A DNA stretch of 36,498 bases from an uncultured Oscillospiraceae bacterium (GTDB taxonomy: Bacteria > Bacillota > Clostridia > Oscillospirales > Oscillospiraceae), in assembly GCA_947631595.1 (NCBI GenBank), contig CANRLZ010000012.1, positions 1 to 36,498 on the forward strand. Reading direction: 5' to 3'. Positions within the stretch are counted from its first letter, which is position 1; each line of letters begins with the position of its first letter. A program made the translations under genes and the position numbers. Positions 13,207 through 20,812 of this stretch are shown piece after piece. Under the pieces are notes generated by a model. It worked only from the letters and a program-made list of their open reading frames with translations, searched no databases and was not told where the DNA came from.

Positions 13207-14115
13207 ATGATCTACACGCTGACCTTGAACCCCGCCATCGACTATGTGATGGAGGCGGACGCCCTGACCTGGGGCGGCACCAACCGCGCCCGGCGGACGG
13301 CGATGTACTTCGGGGGCAAGGGCATCAATGTGTCCACCGTGCTGGCCCGGCTGGGGGCGGAGACCACCGCCCTGGCGCTCACGGCGGGCTTCACCGGCGC
13401 GGCGCTGGAGGAGGCGGTGGGCAGGCGGGGCTTCCCCGCGGAGTTTTTCCGCCTCCCCGGCGGCGAGACCCGGGTGAACGTGAAGCTGAAGGGGGAGACG
13501 GAGACAGAGCTGAACGCCCCCGGCCCGGCCGTGGCCCCGGCGGACCTGGAGCCGCTCTACGCGCGGCTGGACCGTTTGGAGCCGGGTGACACTCTGGTGC
13601 TGGCGGGCAGCGTGCCGCCCACCCTGCCGGAGGATATCTACGCCGCCATCCTCACCCGCCTGTGGGGGCGGAACATCCGCGCGGTGGTGGACGCGGCGGG
13701 GCCGCTCCTGGCAAACGCCCTGGCCTGCCGCCCCTTCCTGGTCAAGCCCAACCGGGCGGAGCTGGAGGCGCTGTGCCGGCGGCCCATGGACACGGACGAG
13801 GCCGTGGCCCGGGGCGCGAAAGAGCTGCTGAGCCGCGGCGCGGAAAACGTGCTGGTCTCCCTGGGGCCGGATGGCGCGCTGCTGCTGGATCACACCGGCG
13901 TTGTCCACCGCCGCCGGGCCATCCCAGGCCGGGCGGTGAACACCGTGGGGGCGGGGGACTCCATGGTGGCGGGCTTTCTGGCCGGGTTGGAACGGGGTTG
14001 GGAGGCCGCCCTGGCCCTGGGGGTGGCCGCCGGCTGCGCCACCGCCTTCTCCCCCGACCTCGCCCGGCGGGAGGACATCCTGGCCCTCTGCCGCGCCCTC
14101 CCCCCGGAGGGGTGA
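13207..14115 (+). CDS. fruK: PfkB-family hexose-phosphate kinase (1-phosphofructokinase-like)
   Basis: A 302-aa cytoplasmic kinase of the PfkB/ribokinase fold. The start Y-T-L-T-L-N-P-A-I-D-Y and the motif F-G-G-K-G-I-N-V-S (36-43) bind the sugar phosphate. N-T-V-G-A-G-D-S-M-V-A-G-F (245-257) holds the anion hole and catalytic Asp251. The T-L-N-P-A-I-D and G-G-K-G-x-N-V-S forms are typical of 1-phosphofructokinase and tagatose-6-phosphate kinase, so the product is probably fructose 1,6-bisphosphate or tagatose 1,6-bisphosphate. No fructose PTS or DeoR-type regulator gene is beside it, which leaves the substrate open. GAGGGGAG precedes the ATG. A bidirectional terminator follows. Confidence 0.85.
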   Translation: MIYTLTLNPAIDYVMEADALTWGGTNRARRTAMYFGGKGINVSTVLARLGAETTALALTAGFTGAALEEAVGRRGFPAEFFRLPGGETRVNVKLKGETETELNAPGPAVAPADLEPLYARLDRLEPGDTLVLAGSVPPTLPEDIYAAILTRLWGRNIRAVVDAAGPLLANALACRPFLVKPNRAELEALCRRPMDTDEAVARGAKELLSRGAENVLVSLGPDGALLLDHTGVVHRRRAIPGRAVNTVGAGDSMVAGFLAGLERGWEAALALGVAAGCATAFSPDLARREDILALCRALPPEG

Positions 14116-14137
14116 CCGGCACGGTTTTTCGGCGGAA

Positions 14138-14167
14138 AAAAGCCCGCGCCGGGTGGCGCGGGCTTTT
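14138..14167. terminator. Bidirectional terminator between kinase and lipoprotein genes
   Basis: AAAAGCCCGCGCC (14138-14150), loop GGGT, and GGCGCGGGCTTTT (14155-14167) form a perfect 13-bp stem with A/T ends, between convergent genes. Confidence 0.85.
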
Positions 14168-14184
14168 GCGTGCTCGTGGGGCGC

Positions 14185-14718
14185 TCAGGAGGGCTTGGTC
14201 AGGTCCAGCCCCCGCTCGCCCATCATGGGGGCGCCGTTTTCCAGGGAGAGGAAGGGGGAGAACTCCACCGTCTCCCCGTTGTAGGTGAAGCGGATGGCGG
14301 CGTCGGAGAAGATGTCGCTGATGTTGCACTGGAGCAGGAAGGGGCCGCAGCTGTTCGCCTCATAGCGGGGTTCGCTGGCGCCGGTCTCTATGTCGTTGGC
14401 GTACAGCGCCACCCCCATATCGTCGTACCGGGGGATCACCAGGTAGTAATCCCCATCGGAGATGAAGTGGGTGGGCACGTCGCCGCTGTCCAGATACCGC
14501 TCCACGTAGTAGGCCCAGTCGTCGATGGTCTGATAGCCCAGGTAGGCCACGGCGTACAGCTGCCCCTCCTCAAAGGGGATGGCGTCCCGCTTGCTGACCG
14601 TCGGCGCGGCGCTCCCCGGCGCCTGGCTGGGTTGCGGATCCGCCTGCCCGCACCCGCCCAGAGCCAAGACCAACGCGGTGGCCGCCGCCACCCAGATCGC
14701 CGCTGTCTTCCGTCTCAT
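14185..14718 (-). CDS. Small lipoprotein of unknown function
   Basis: A 177-aa lipoprotein. Residues 1-23 form a lipoprotein signal with the lipobox A-L-G-G-C; Cys23 would be lipidated and hold the protein on the outer face of the membrane. A Pro/Ser/Ala linker runs to about residue 42. The rest is a compact acidic domain rich in Tyr and Asp (Y-L-G-Y-Q-T-I-D-D-W-A-Y-Y, Y-Y-L-V-I-P-R-Y-D-D-M-G). No family was recognised. GGAGG and GGAGAG stand directly before the ATG. It has its own consensus promoter and faces the kinase gene. Confidence 0.8.
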   Translation of the reverse strand: MRRKTAAIWVAAATALVLALGGCGQADPQPSQAPGSAAPTVSKRDAIPFEEGQLYAVAYLGYQTIDDWAYYVERYLDSGDVPTHFISDGDYYLVIPRYDDMGVALYANDIETGASEPRYEANSCGPFLLQCNISDIFSDAAIRFTYNGETVEFSPFLSLENGAPMMGERGLDLTKPS

Positions 14719-14801
14719 CTCTCCGCCTCCGTTTCTTTCCGTTCATCCCGCCCATCTCCCGCGGCGGATAGCCCGCCATAGGCCGTTGCTAGGATAGGGA
14801 T

Positions 14802-14830
14802 AGTATACCACATTCCCTCCCGAATATCAA
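14802..14830 (-). promoter_or_regulatory. Promoter of the lipoprotein gene
   Basis: TTGATA (14830-14825), a 17-base spacer ending TGG, and TATACT (14807-14802) on the minus strand. This is a near-consensus vegetative promoter with extended -10. Confidence 0.8.
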
Positions 14831-14852
14831 CCTCCCCGGCGGCGGGGGCAGA

Positions 14853-14881
14853 TTGACACAGGCCCCTTTTTGCGATAAGAT
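14853..14881 (+). promoter_or_regulatory. Promoter of the glycosyltransferase-yfhO pair
   Basis: TTGACA (14853-14858), a 17-base spacer and TAAGAT (14876-14881). Divergent from the lipoprotein promoter, with the two -35 boxes 22 bases apart. Confidence 0.8.
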
Positions 14882-14917
14882 AGCAGGGTGATCTTGACAG
14901 CAAAGGAGGGGGTCGGG

Positions 14918-15859
14918 ATGGAACTGCTCTCTATTGTCGTCCCCTGTTATCAGGAAGAGGCGAGCGTCCCCATCTTCTACGAGGCGGTCCAGGCCGTGGC
15001 CGGGCAGCTGCCCGACGTGGCCGTGGAGTACGTCTTTGTGGACGACGGCTCCACCGACGGCACCCTGGCGGCCATCCAGGCGCTGGCGGCGAAGGACCGG
15101 GCGGTGCGCTGGCTGTCCTTCAGCCGGAACTTCGGCAAGGAGGCGGCGCTGTACGCCGGGATGGAACACGCCCAGGGCGACCTGGTGGCGGTGATGGACG
15201 TGGACCTGCAAGACCCGCCCGCGCTGCTGCCGGAGCTTTTGTCCGCCATCCGGGACGGCTGGGACTGCGCCGCCGTCCGCCGGGTGGATCGAAAGGGGGA
15301 ACCCCCCATCCGCTCCTTCTTCGCCCGGCAGTTCTACAAGCTCATCAACAGGATGAGCGACACCGAGATCGTGGACGGCGCCCGGGACTTCCGCCTGATG
15401 ACCCGGAAGATGGTGGAGGCGGTGCTGTCCGTGAAGGAGTACAACCGCTTTTCCAAGGGCATCTTCTCCTGGGTGGGCTTCAGGACCAAGTGGGTGGAGA
15501 CGCCCAACCTGCCCCGGGCGGCGGGGGAGACCAAGTGGTCCTTTTTCAAGCTGCTCTTGTACGCCCTGGAGGGCATCGTCGCCTTCTCCACCGCGCCGCT
15601 GGCCATCGCCTCGGTGCTGGGGCTGACGTTGTGCGGGGTGTCCGGGGTCGCCATCGTGGCCATCATCATCCGGGAGCTGATCTGGCGCGGCAGCGCCTAC
15701 GGCTGGCCGTCCCTGGTGTGCATCATCCTGCTCATCGCGGGCATCCAGCTCTTCTGCATGGGCATTTTGGGGCAGTACCTCTCCAGGACCTACCTGGAGA
15801 CGAAGCGCCGCCCCATCTATATCCTGCGCCAGGAGGGAGGCGGCGAAGATGAGCGATAG
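14918..15859 (+). CDS. Membrane-anchored GT2 glycosyltransferase (GtrB/CsbB type)
   Basis: Transfers a sugar from a nucleotide donor to undecaprenyl phosphate on the inner membrane face. The 313-aa protein begins with the GT2 core: S-I-V-V-P-C-Y-Q-E-E, V-D-D-G-S-T-D-G-T (41-49), and metal-binding D-V-D-L-Q-D (94-99). G-A-R-D-F-R-L-M and R-F-S-K-G-I-F-S-W-V-G-F follow, typical of the DPM1/GtrB/CsbB group. Two C-terminal helices (about 225-290) anchor it. The ATG at 14918 is eight bases after AAAGGAGGG; an earlier ATG lacks a site. It overlaps the YfhO gene by 11 bases, the pairing known from csbB-yfhO of Bacillus subtilis, where lipoteichoic acid receives N-acetylglucosamine. The sugar here is unknown. 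Confidence 0.92.
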   Translation: MELLSIVVPCYQEEASVPIFYEAVQAVAGQLPDVAVEYVFVDDGSTDGTLAAIQALAAKDRAVRWLSFSRNFGKEAALYAGMEHAQGDLVAVMDVDLQDPPALLPELLSAIRDGWDCAAVRRVDRKGEPPIRSFFARQFYKLINRMSDTEIVDGARDFRLMTRKMVEAVLSVKEYNRFSKGIFSWVGFRTKWVETPNLPRAAGETKWSFFKLLLYALEGIVAFSTAPLAIASVLGLTLCGVSGVAIVAIIIRELIWRGSAYGWPSLVCIILLIAGIQLFCMGILGQYLSRTYLETKRRPIYILRQEGGGEDER

Positions 15860-18161
15860 ACGCAAGCGGCTGGCCGTCTGCCTGCTGGCCTTTGTCATCC
15901 CCTTCGCGGTGATGCTGATGGCCTACGCCTCCCTGGGCATGGCGCCCTGGGGGGATAAGACCATCCTGGCCTCCGACATGGCGGACCAGTACGTGGAGTT
16001 TTTCTGCGCCCTCAAGGGCGGCGACCTCTTCTTCTCCTGGTCCAAGGCGCTGGGGACGTCCTACATCGGTGTCTTCTCCTACTATGTCTCCAGCCCGCTG
16101 TCCGCTCTGACCCTGCTGGTGCCCAACGCGCACCTCCCGGTGGCGCTGATGTTCCTGGCCGCCCTGAAGATCGGCCTTTCCGGGGCGGCCTTCGCCCTCT
16201 ACGCCCAGCGGAAATTCCCCGGCTCCGGCCTGGCCGCGCTGCTGTGCGCGGTGAGCTACGCCCTCATGTCCTACAACGCGGCGTACTCCCTGTGCATCAT
16301 GTGGCTGGACGGGGTGATCTGGCTGCCGCTGATCCTGTTGGCCCTGGAGCGAATTTTGGACGGCCGCGGCTTCGGCCCCTTCGTGGCCGCCCTCACCGTC
16401 TGCTTTTTCTCCTGCTGGTACATCTCCTACATGATCGGGGCGTTCTGCCTGCTGTACTTCATCGCACGGACGGTGATGCTGCGGCTGCGGGGGCGGACGC
16501 TGGCCGTGACCGCCGGCAAATTCCTCGGCGGCGCCGCCTGCGCCATGGGCCTGACGGCGTGGCTGTGGCTGCCCACCTTCCTGGCCATGTTCACCGGCAA
16601 ATTCAGCGGCGGCAACGTGGACTACGACGGCTTCTTCGCCGGCGACCCGCTGGAGATCCTGGTGCGCCTGGTCTCCGGGTCGTACACCTCCCTGACCCAG
16701 ACGGCGCTGCCCTACGTGGCCTGCGGGGTGGTGGCCGCGGTGCTGGCGGTTTTGTACTTCTACCAGCGCTATCCCCTCCGGGAAAAACTGGCCTGGGGCG
16801 GGCTGCTGCTGGCCCTGGTGCTGTCGATGATGCTCTCCCCGCTGGACAAGCTGTGGCACCTCCTGAAGCGCCCCAACTGGTTCCCCTGGCGGTACGGCTT
16901 TTTGGTCTCCTTCGTGGTGCTGGCCATGGCCGCCCAGGCGCTGCCGCCGCTCCTGGCCGCCGCGCGGCGGCGCGGCCCGGCCCTGGGCAAGGCGGCGGGC
17001 GTCGTCCTTTTGGCCCTGGCGCTGCTGGACGTGAGCCTGAACACCAAGGCGATCCTGGCGGGCGTAGACGGCCAGTTCCGCTATCAGTCCAACGCCGCCT
17101 ACCAGGCGGACTACGCCGCCAACGCCGAACTCACCGCCGCGGCCTATGAGGACAACGACGAGCCTTTCTTCCGCATAGGCGCCACCGAGGACAGGGGCCA
17201 CAACGGCCCCCTGGCCTTTGGCTACCCCGGCCTCACCCATTACAGCAGCCTCTACAATCTCGACGTGAACCAGCTGACCCGGACCCTGGGCTTCGCCCAG
17301 GCCTGGATGTGGTGCGCCTACTACGGCTCCACGCCGGTGACCGACGCTCTGCTGGACTTCCGCTACGTCATCTCCCGGGGCGGCTCCCCCTACGAGGCCG
17401 TGGCCTCCTCCGGTGACTTCACCCTCTACAAAAACCCCGCCGCGCTGCCCCTGGCCTTTGTCAGCGCCGGGGAGGACGTGCCCACCCTCAGCGCCGCCGC
17501 CACGCCCTTTGAACGGCAGAACGACCTGCTCAAAAGCCTCTCCGGGACGGCTGCGGACGCGTTTACGCCCGTGGGCGCGGACTCGTGGGCCACAGGCGAC
17601 GGGAGCGAGTTCCACTTCGCCGGCACCGGCCGCCCCGTCTACGCCGACCTGTCCGGCGACGGCCTCTCCCAGGCGTGGCTGGACGGCGGCGAGACGGTGG
17701 CCCTGGGCAGCTCAGAGGCCGCCAGCGTCCACTACCTGGGTACCCCGGCGGCGGGGGAGGTCGGCGCGGTCACCCTGCGCCACGACGACACCTGGGCCGC
17801 GCCGGAACCCCTCCTGTGGGAGCTGGATCGGGACGTTTTGTCCAGCGCCGTGCAGGCGGTGAACGGCGCGGACGTGCAGTCCGTGGCGGACGGCGGCACG
17901 GTGCGGCTGACCGTGACCGTGGACGGCGACCAAACCCTGCTCACCACCATTCCCGCCGAGTCCGGCTGGACGGCCTACGTGGACGGCCATAAGACGGAAC
18001 ACGGCGCCTGGCTGGACGCCTTCCTCACCGTCCCCTTGACCGCCGGCGAGCATACCGTGACCCTGCGCTACACCGCCCCCGGCCTGTTCCCCGGCGTCGC
18101 CCTGGGCGTCCTCTCCGCCGCCGCCCTGGTCGTCTTGGAACTCCGAAAACGCAGGCGCTGA
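15849..18161 (+). CDS. YfhO-family membrane protein, probable lipid-linked glycosyl transferase
   Basis: A 770-aa protein with about twelve membrane helices in the first 400 residues and an extracytoplasmic C-terminal half, then one last helix (L-F-P-G-V-A-L-G-V-L-S-A-A-A) and a basic end. Family marks of YfhO are in the N-terminus: S-D-M-A-D-Q-Y-V-E-F-F, F-F-S-W-S-K-A-L-G-T-S, Y-Y-V-S-S-P-L and Y-A-L-M-S-Y-N-A-A-Y. YfhO proteins have a GT-C-like fold and are thought to move sugars from undecaprenyl phosphate onto wall polymers outside the cell. The 11-nt overlap with the GtrB/CsbB-type gene strongly implies joint action. The acceptor may be lipoteichoic acid or another surface polymer. A terminator follows three bases after the stop codon. 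Confidence 0.9.
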   Translation: MSDRRKRLAVCLLAFVIPFAVMLMAYASLGMAPWGDKTILASDMADQYVEFFCALKGGDLFFSWSKALGTSYIGVFSYYVSSPLSALTLLVPNAHLPVALMFLAALKIGLSGAAFALYAQRKFPGSGLAALLCAVSYALMSYNAAYSLCIMWLDGVIWLPLILLALERILDGRGFGPFVAALTVCFFSCWYISYMIGAFCLLYFIARTVMLRLRGRTLAVTAGKFLGGAACAMGLTAWLWLPTFLAMFTGKFSGGNVDYDGFFAGDPLEILVRLVSGSYTSLTQTALPYVACGVVAAVLAVLYFYQRYPLREKLAWGGLLLALVLSMMLSPLDKLWHLLKRPNWFPWRYGFLVSFVVLAMAAQALPPLLAAARRRGPALGKAAGVVLLALALLDVSLNTKAILAGVDGQFRYQSNAAYQADYAANAELTAAAYEDNDEPFFRIGATEDRGHNGPLAFGYPGLTHYSSLYNLDVNQLTRTLGFAQAWMWCAYYGSTPVTDALLDFRYVISRGGSPYEAVASSGDFTLYKNPAALPLAFVSAGEDVPTLSAAATPFERQNDLLKSLSGTAADAFTPVGADSWATGDGSEFHFAGTGRPVYADLSGDGLSQAWLDGGETVALGSSEAASVHYLGTPAAGEVGAVTLRHDDTWAAPEPLLWELDRDVLSSAVQAVNGADVQSVADGGTVRLTVTVDGDQTLLTTIPAESGWTAYVDGHKTEHGAWLDAFLTVPLTAGEHTVTLRYTAPGLFPGVALGVLSAAALVVLELRKRRR

Positions 18162-18163
18162 GC

Positions 18164-18197
18164 AAAGCCCCGCCTCCCACGGGAGGCGGGGCTTTTT
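18164..18197 (+). terminator. Terminator of the glycosyltransferase-yfhO operon
   Basis: AAAGCCCCGCCTCCC (18164-18178) pairs with GGGAGGCGGGGCTTT (18181-18195), followed by TT. Strong GC stem directly after the stop codon. Confidence 0.9.
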
Positions 18198-18269
18198 CTG
18201 TCCGCGCGAAGGGCCGCACCACCCGGCGGGGCGGGGAATAGGATGAGGGGTGTAGAGGGGGGAGTTCCT

Positions 18270-18650
18270 TTGAAGCGAACACAAAACTTCTGGCTCCTGG
18301 GCGGCGACCTGCGCCAGGAAAAGCTGGCCGGTCTCCTGCGCGCGGACGGCCACCGGGTACATACCTACGCCCTGGGGGAGAGCGATCCCGACCTCGCCCA
18401 GGCGGCGGAGGCGGACTGCGTGGTCCTCCCTCTGCCGGTGCGGGGGGCGGACGGCGCCCTCAACGCCCCCATGGGCGAGGGGCGCTATCCCCTGGAGGAG
18501 GTCTTTGCCCGACTCGCGCCGGGGCCGTTCCTCTGCGGCGGCATGGTGGACGCTCAGACCCAGGCCCTGGCCGCCCGGCACGGTCTGACCGTCCACGACT
18601 ACTTCCGCCGGGAGGAGCTGGCTGTGGCCAACGCGGTACCTACCGCATAG
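18270..18650 (+). pseudogene. dpaA: Truncated dipicolinate synthase subunit A (N-terminal domain only)
   Basis: The 126-aa reading resembles only the N-terminal domain of DpaA (SpoVFA), which with DpaB makes dipicolinic acid in the mother cell for spore heat resistance. Visible are W-L-L-G-G-D-L-R-Q-E-K-L (the G-G-D-x-R-Q opening), C-V-V-L-P-L-P-V-R-G-A-D-G, P-x-P-F-L-C-G-G-M and the closing V-A-N-A-V-P-T-A. In full-length DpaA (about 290 residues) the P-T-A-E-G-A-I stretch leads into a second Rossmann domain. Here P-T-A is followed by TAG and then codons for A-I, so the break lies right at this conserved point. The best start is TTG at 18270 after GGGGGGAG. No dpaB is near. It could instead be a stand-alone domain protein. 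Confidence 0.6.
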
Positions 18651-18667
18651 GCGATATCGTCCCGCGA

Positions 18668-18705
18668 AAAAAGGAAGGCGCTTCCGGAGAAGCGCCTTCC
18701 TTTTT
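18668..18705. terminator. Bidirectional terminator
   Basis: AAAAAGGAAGGCGCTTC (18668-18684), loop CGGA, and its full complement ending TTTTT (18689-18705) make a 17-bp stem between the dpaA fragment and the convergent transporter operon. Confidence 0.9.
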
Positions 18706-18707
18706 GC

Positions 18708-19454
18708 TCAGTATTCGAAGGTGCGCAAAAAGCGCTGTGCCCGCTCTGTGGCGGGGCGGGTGAAAAACGCCTTGGGGTCGCGGCTCTCCTCCACGATCTC
18801 CCCGTTTTCCAGGAACACCACCCGATGGGCGATGGCCCTGGCGAAGGCCATCTCGTGGGTGACGATGAGCATGGTGCTGCCGTTTTTGGCCAGGTCCAGC
18901 ACCACCTCCAGTACCTCGTGGACCATCTCCGGGTCCAGGGCGGCGGTGATCTCGTCCAGGAGCAGGATCTCCGGGTGGGTCATCAGCGCCCGGACGATGG
19001 CCACCCGCTGCTTCTGCCCGCCGGAGAGCTGCCGGGGGTAGTCGTCCCGGCGGTCGGCCAGGCCCACCCGCTCCAGGAGCGCCAAGGCCTCCGCCTCCGC
19101 TTCGGGACGCTGGCGTTTCTGGACCTTCAGGGGCGCCAGCAGCACGTTTTCCAGGATGGTCTTGTGGGGGAAGAGGTCGTAGCTCTGAAAGACCATGCCG
19201 ATCTTTTGGCGCATCTGGGAGATGTTCTTGGCCTCCTGCCGCACCGGCTGGCCGTCCAGCAGCACCTCGCCGCCCTGGATGTCCTCCAGGGCGTTGACGC
19301 ACCGCAGAAGGGTGCTCTTGCCGCACCCGGAGGGGCCGATGACCACCACCACCTCCCCCCGGCGCACCGTGAGGTCCAGGTCGCGCAGCACCACGTTCTC
19401 CCCGTAGCGCTTATGCACATGTCGAAGCTCCAGCAAGATATCCGCCACAGTCAT
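18708..19454 (-). CDS. Polar amino acid ABC transporter ATP-binding protein (probable cysteine/cystine uptake)
   Basis: The 248-aa ATPase of an importer. Walker A G-P-S-G-C-G-K-S-T (40-48), Q-loop Q90, signature L-S-G-G-Q-K-Q-R (143-150) and Walker B I-L-L-L-D-E (163-168) are intact. The stretch F-Q-S-Y-D-L-F-P-H-K-T is the GlnQ/HisP class marker. One oddity is D-E-I-T-A-A-L-D-P-E where the family usually has D-E-P-T-S-A-L-D-P-E. Its ATG overlaps the stop codon of the upstream permease as ATGA, so translation is coupled. It is the last gene of a four-gene importer operon that starts with the CjaA-like binding protein. Confidence 0.93.
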   Translation of the reverse strand: MTVADILLELRHVHKRYGENVVLRDLDLTVRRGEVVVVIGPSGCGKSTLLRCVNALEDIQGGEVLLDGQPVRQEAKNISQMRQKIGMVFQSYDLFPHKTILENVLLAPLKVQKRQRPEAEAEALALLERVGLADRRDDYPRQLSGGQKQRVAIVRALMTHPEILLLDEITAALDPEMVHEVLEVVLDLAKNGSTMLIVTHEMAFARAIAHRVVFLENGEIVEESRDPKAFFTRPATERAQRFLRTFEY

Positions 19455-20125
19455 GCCCACCTTTTTTCCAGATAGCCCGCCAGCCGGCTGATGGGCCAGC
19501 AAATGGCGAAATAGAGCAGAAAGACCACCGCGAACAGGCCGAAGGCGGCGTTGGGAGAGGTGCGGCGGTTGGCCTCGATGATCTGTTGGGCCACCTTGAG
19601 CACCTCCACCATGCCGATCATCATCACCAGACTGGTGGTCTTGATCATGCGGGTGATGAGGTTGATGGAAAGGGGGATGAGCCGCCGGACGGTCTGGGGC
19701 AGGATGACGTAGCCGTAGACCTGCCGGGGGGTCATGCCCAGAGCCTGGGCGCTCTCGCGCTGGATGGAGGGGATGCTCAAAATCGCCCCGCGCACCAGAT
19801 CGCCCATCTCCGCCGCGCCCCAGAAGGTGAAGACGAACACGGCGGACACCTCCGCGGAGAGGTTCCAGCCGAAGAGCCGGGTGGTGCCGAAGTAGACGAT
19901 GAAGAGCAGCACCATCTGGGGCAGGATGCGCACCGTCTCCAGATAGAGGCGGAAAACGCCCCGGAGGACGGGGCTTTTCCCCGTCATCAGCACGCCGATG
20001 AGAAGCCCCAGCACGATGCTCAGCGCAACGGAGATGAGGCTGATGCGCACCGCCACCCACAGCCCGCCCAGCAGCCGGAGCAGGTTGCGGCCCTTAAACA
20101 GTACGTCGATCCCCAAACTCTGCAT
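19451..20125 (-). CDS. Polar amino acid ABC transporter permease (second)
   Basis: A 224-aa HisM/GlnP-type membrane subunit with about five helices. The coupling loop lies in the middle of the protein: E-S-A-Q-A-L-G-M-T-P-R-Q-V-Y-G-Y-V-I-L-P-Q (the EAA motif), which contacts the ATPase. R-L-Y-L-E-T-V-R-I-L-P-Q, the family's R-x-x-P block, is present with I-L-P-Q in place of the common T-P-L. AAAGGCGG precedes the ATG. It overlaps the first permease gene by 32 bases and the ATPase by four, so the two permeases probably form a heterodimer. Confidence 0.93.
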   Translation of the reverse strand: MQSLGIDVLFKGRNLLRLLGGLWVAVRISLISVALSIVLGLLIGVLMTGKSPVLRGVFRLYLETVRILPQMVLLFIVYFGTTRLFGWNLSAEVSAVFVFTFWGAAEMGDLVRGAILSIPSIQRESAQALGMTPRQVYGYVILPQTVRRLIPLSINLITRMIKTTSLVMMIGMVEVLKVAQQIIEANRRTSPNAAFGLFAVVFLLYFAICWPISRLAGYLEKRWA

Positions 20126-20765
20126 ACCGCAGCCGCCTTTCTATCGCGCTGCCCAAGAAGGACACGGGGAGCAGCATGATGAGGTAAAACACCACCAGCA
20201 GGGTCAGGCACTCCAGGGTCTTGGCGTACATCCCGATGAGGTCCTTGGCGGTGAACATCAGATCCATGAGGCTGATGGTGGAAAATACGCTGGTCTCCTT
20301 CAGGAGGAAGACCACATTGGCCACCAGCCCCGGCACGCTGGAGGACACCGCCTGGGGCAGGATGACATAGCGAAACGCCTGGAGCCGGGTCATGCCCAGG
20401 CTCTGGGCGCTTTCGCTCTGGATGGTGGGGATGTTGTCCAGCCCGCTGCGGAAGGTCTCCGCCATGTAAGCCCCGCCCAGCAGCCCCAGCCCCAGCGTGC
20501 CGCAGGCGTCGGGGGAGAGGCGGACGCCCACCTTGGGCAGGGCGAAGTAGAGAAAGAAGAGCTGCACCAGGAGGGGGGTGTTGCGAAACAGCTCAATGTA
20601 GGCCGTGACGATCTGGCGCAGCACCGGCAGGCGCAGGTGGAGCGTCAGCGCGCACACCACGCCCAGCGCCAGCGCCAGCGCCACGCCCTGCCACCCGATG
20701 CGCAGGGTGAGCAGCAGCGCGTCCCGGTAGAGCGGCAGGTAAGAGAGCATCACGCCCCAGTCCAT
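20094..20765 (-). CDS. Polar amino acid ABC transporter permease (first)
   Basis: A 223-aa HisM-type permease subunit. It shows Y-I-E-L-F-R-N-T-P-L-L-V-Q-L-F-F-L-Y-F (the R-N-T-P-L block) and the EAA loop E-S-A-Q-S-L-G-M-T-R-L-Q-A-F-R-Y-V-I-L-P-Q. The closing basic segment I-E-R-R-L-R-Y is typical of the family. AAAGGAGG lies about seven bases before the ATG. The gap of 47 nt to the binding-protein gene has no good terminator, so it is read from the same promoter. Confidence 0.94.
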   Translation of the reverse strand: MDWGVMLSYLPLYRDALLLTLRIGWQGVALALALGVVCALTLHLRLPVLRQIVTAYIELFRNTPLLVQLFFLYFALPKVGVRLSPDACGTLGLGLLGGAYMAETFRSGLDNIPTIQSESAQSLGMTRLQAFRYVILPQAVSSSVPGLVANVVFLLKETSVFSTISLMDLMFTAKDLIGMYAKTLECLTLLVVFYLIMLLPVSFLGSAIERRLRYAEFGDRRTV

Positions 20766-20812
20766 GGCGCAGCCTCCTTTCTCAAAAAATCGTTGGCCGG
20801 GCCTTTTCCCGC

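Noticed and set aside
13586-14329. Additional frames inside the sugar kinase and lipoprotein genes
   Set aside because: Arg/Pro/Trp-rich shadow translations of GC-rich codons.
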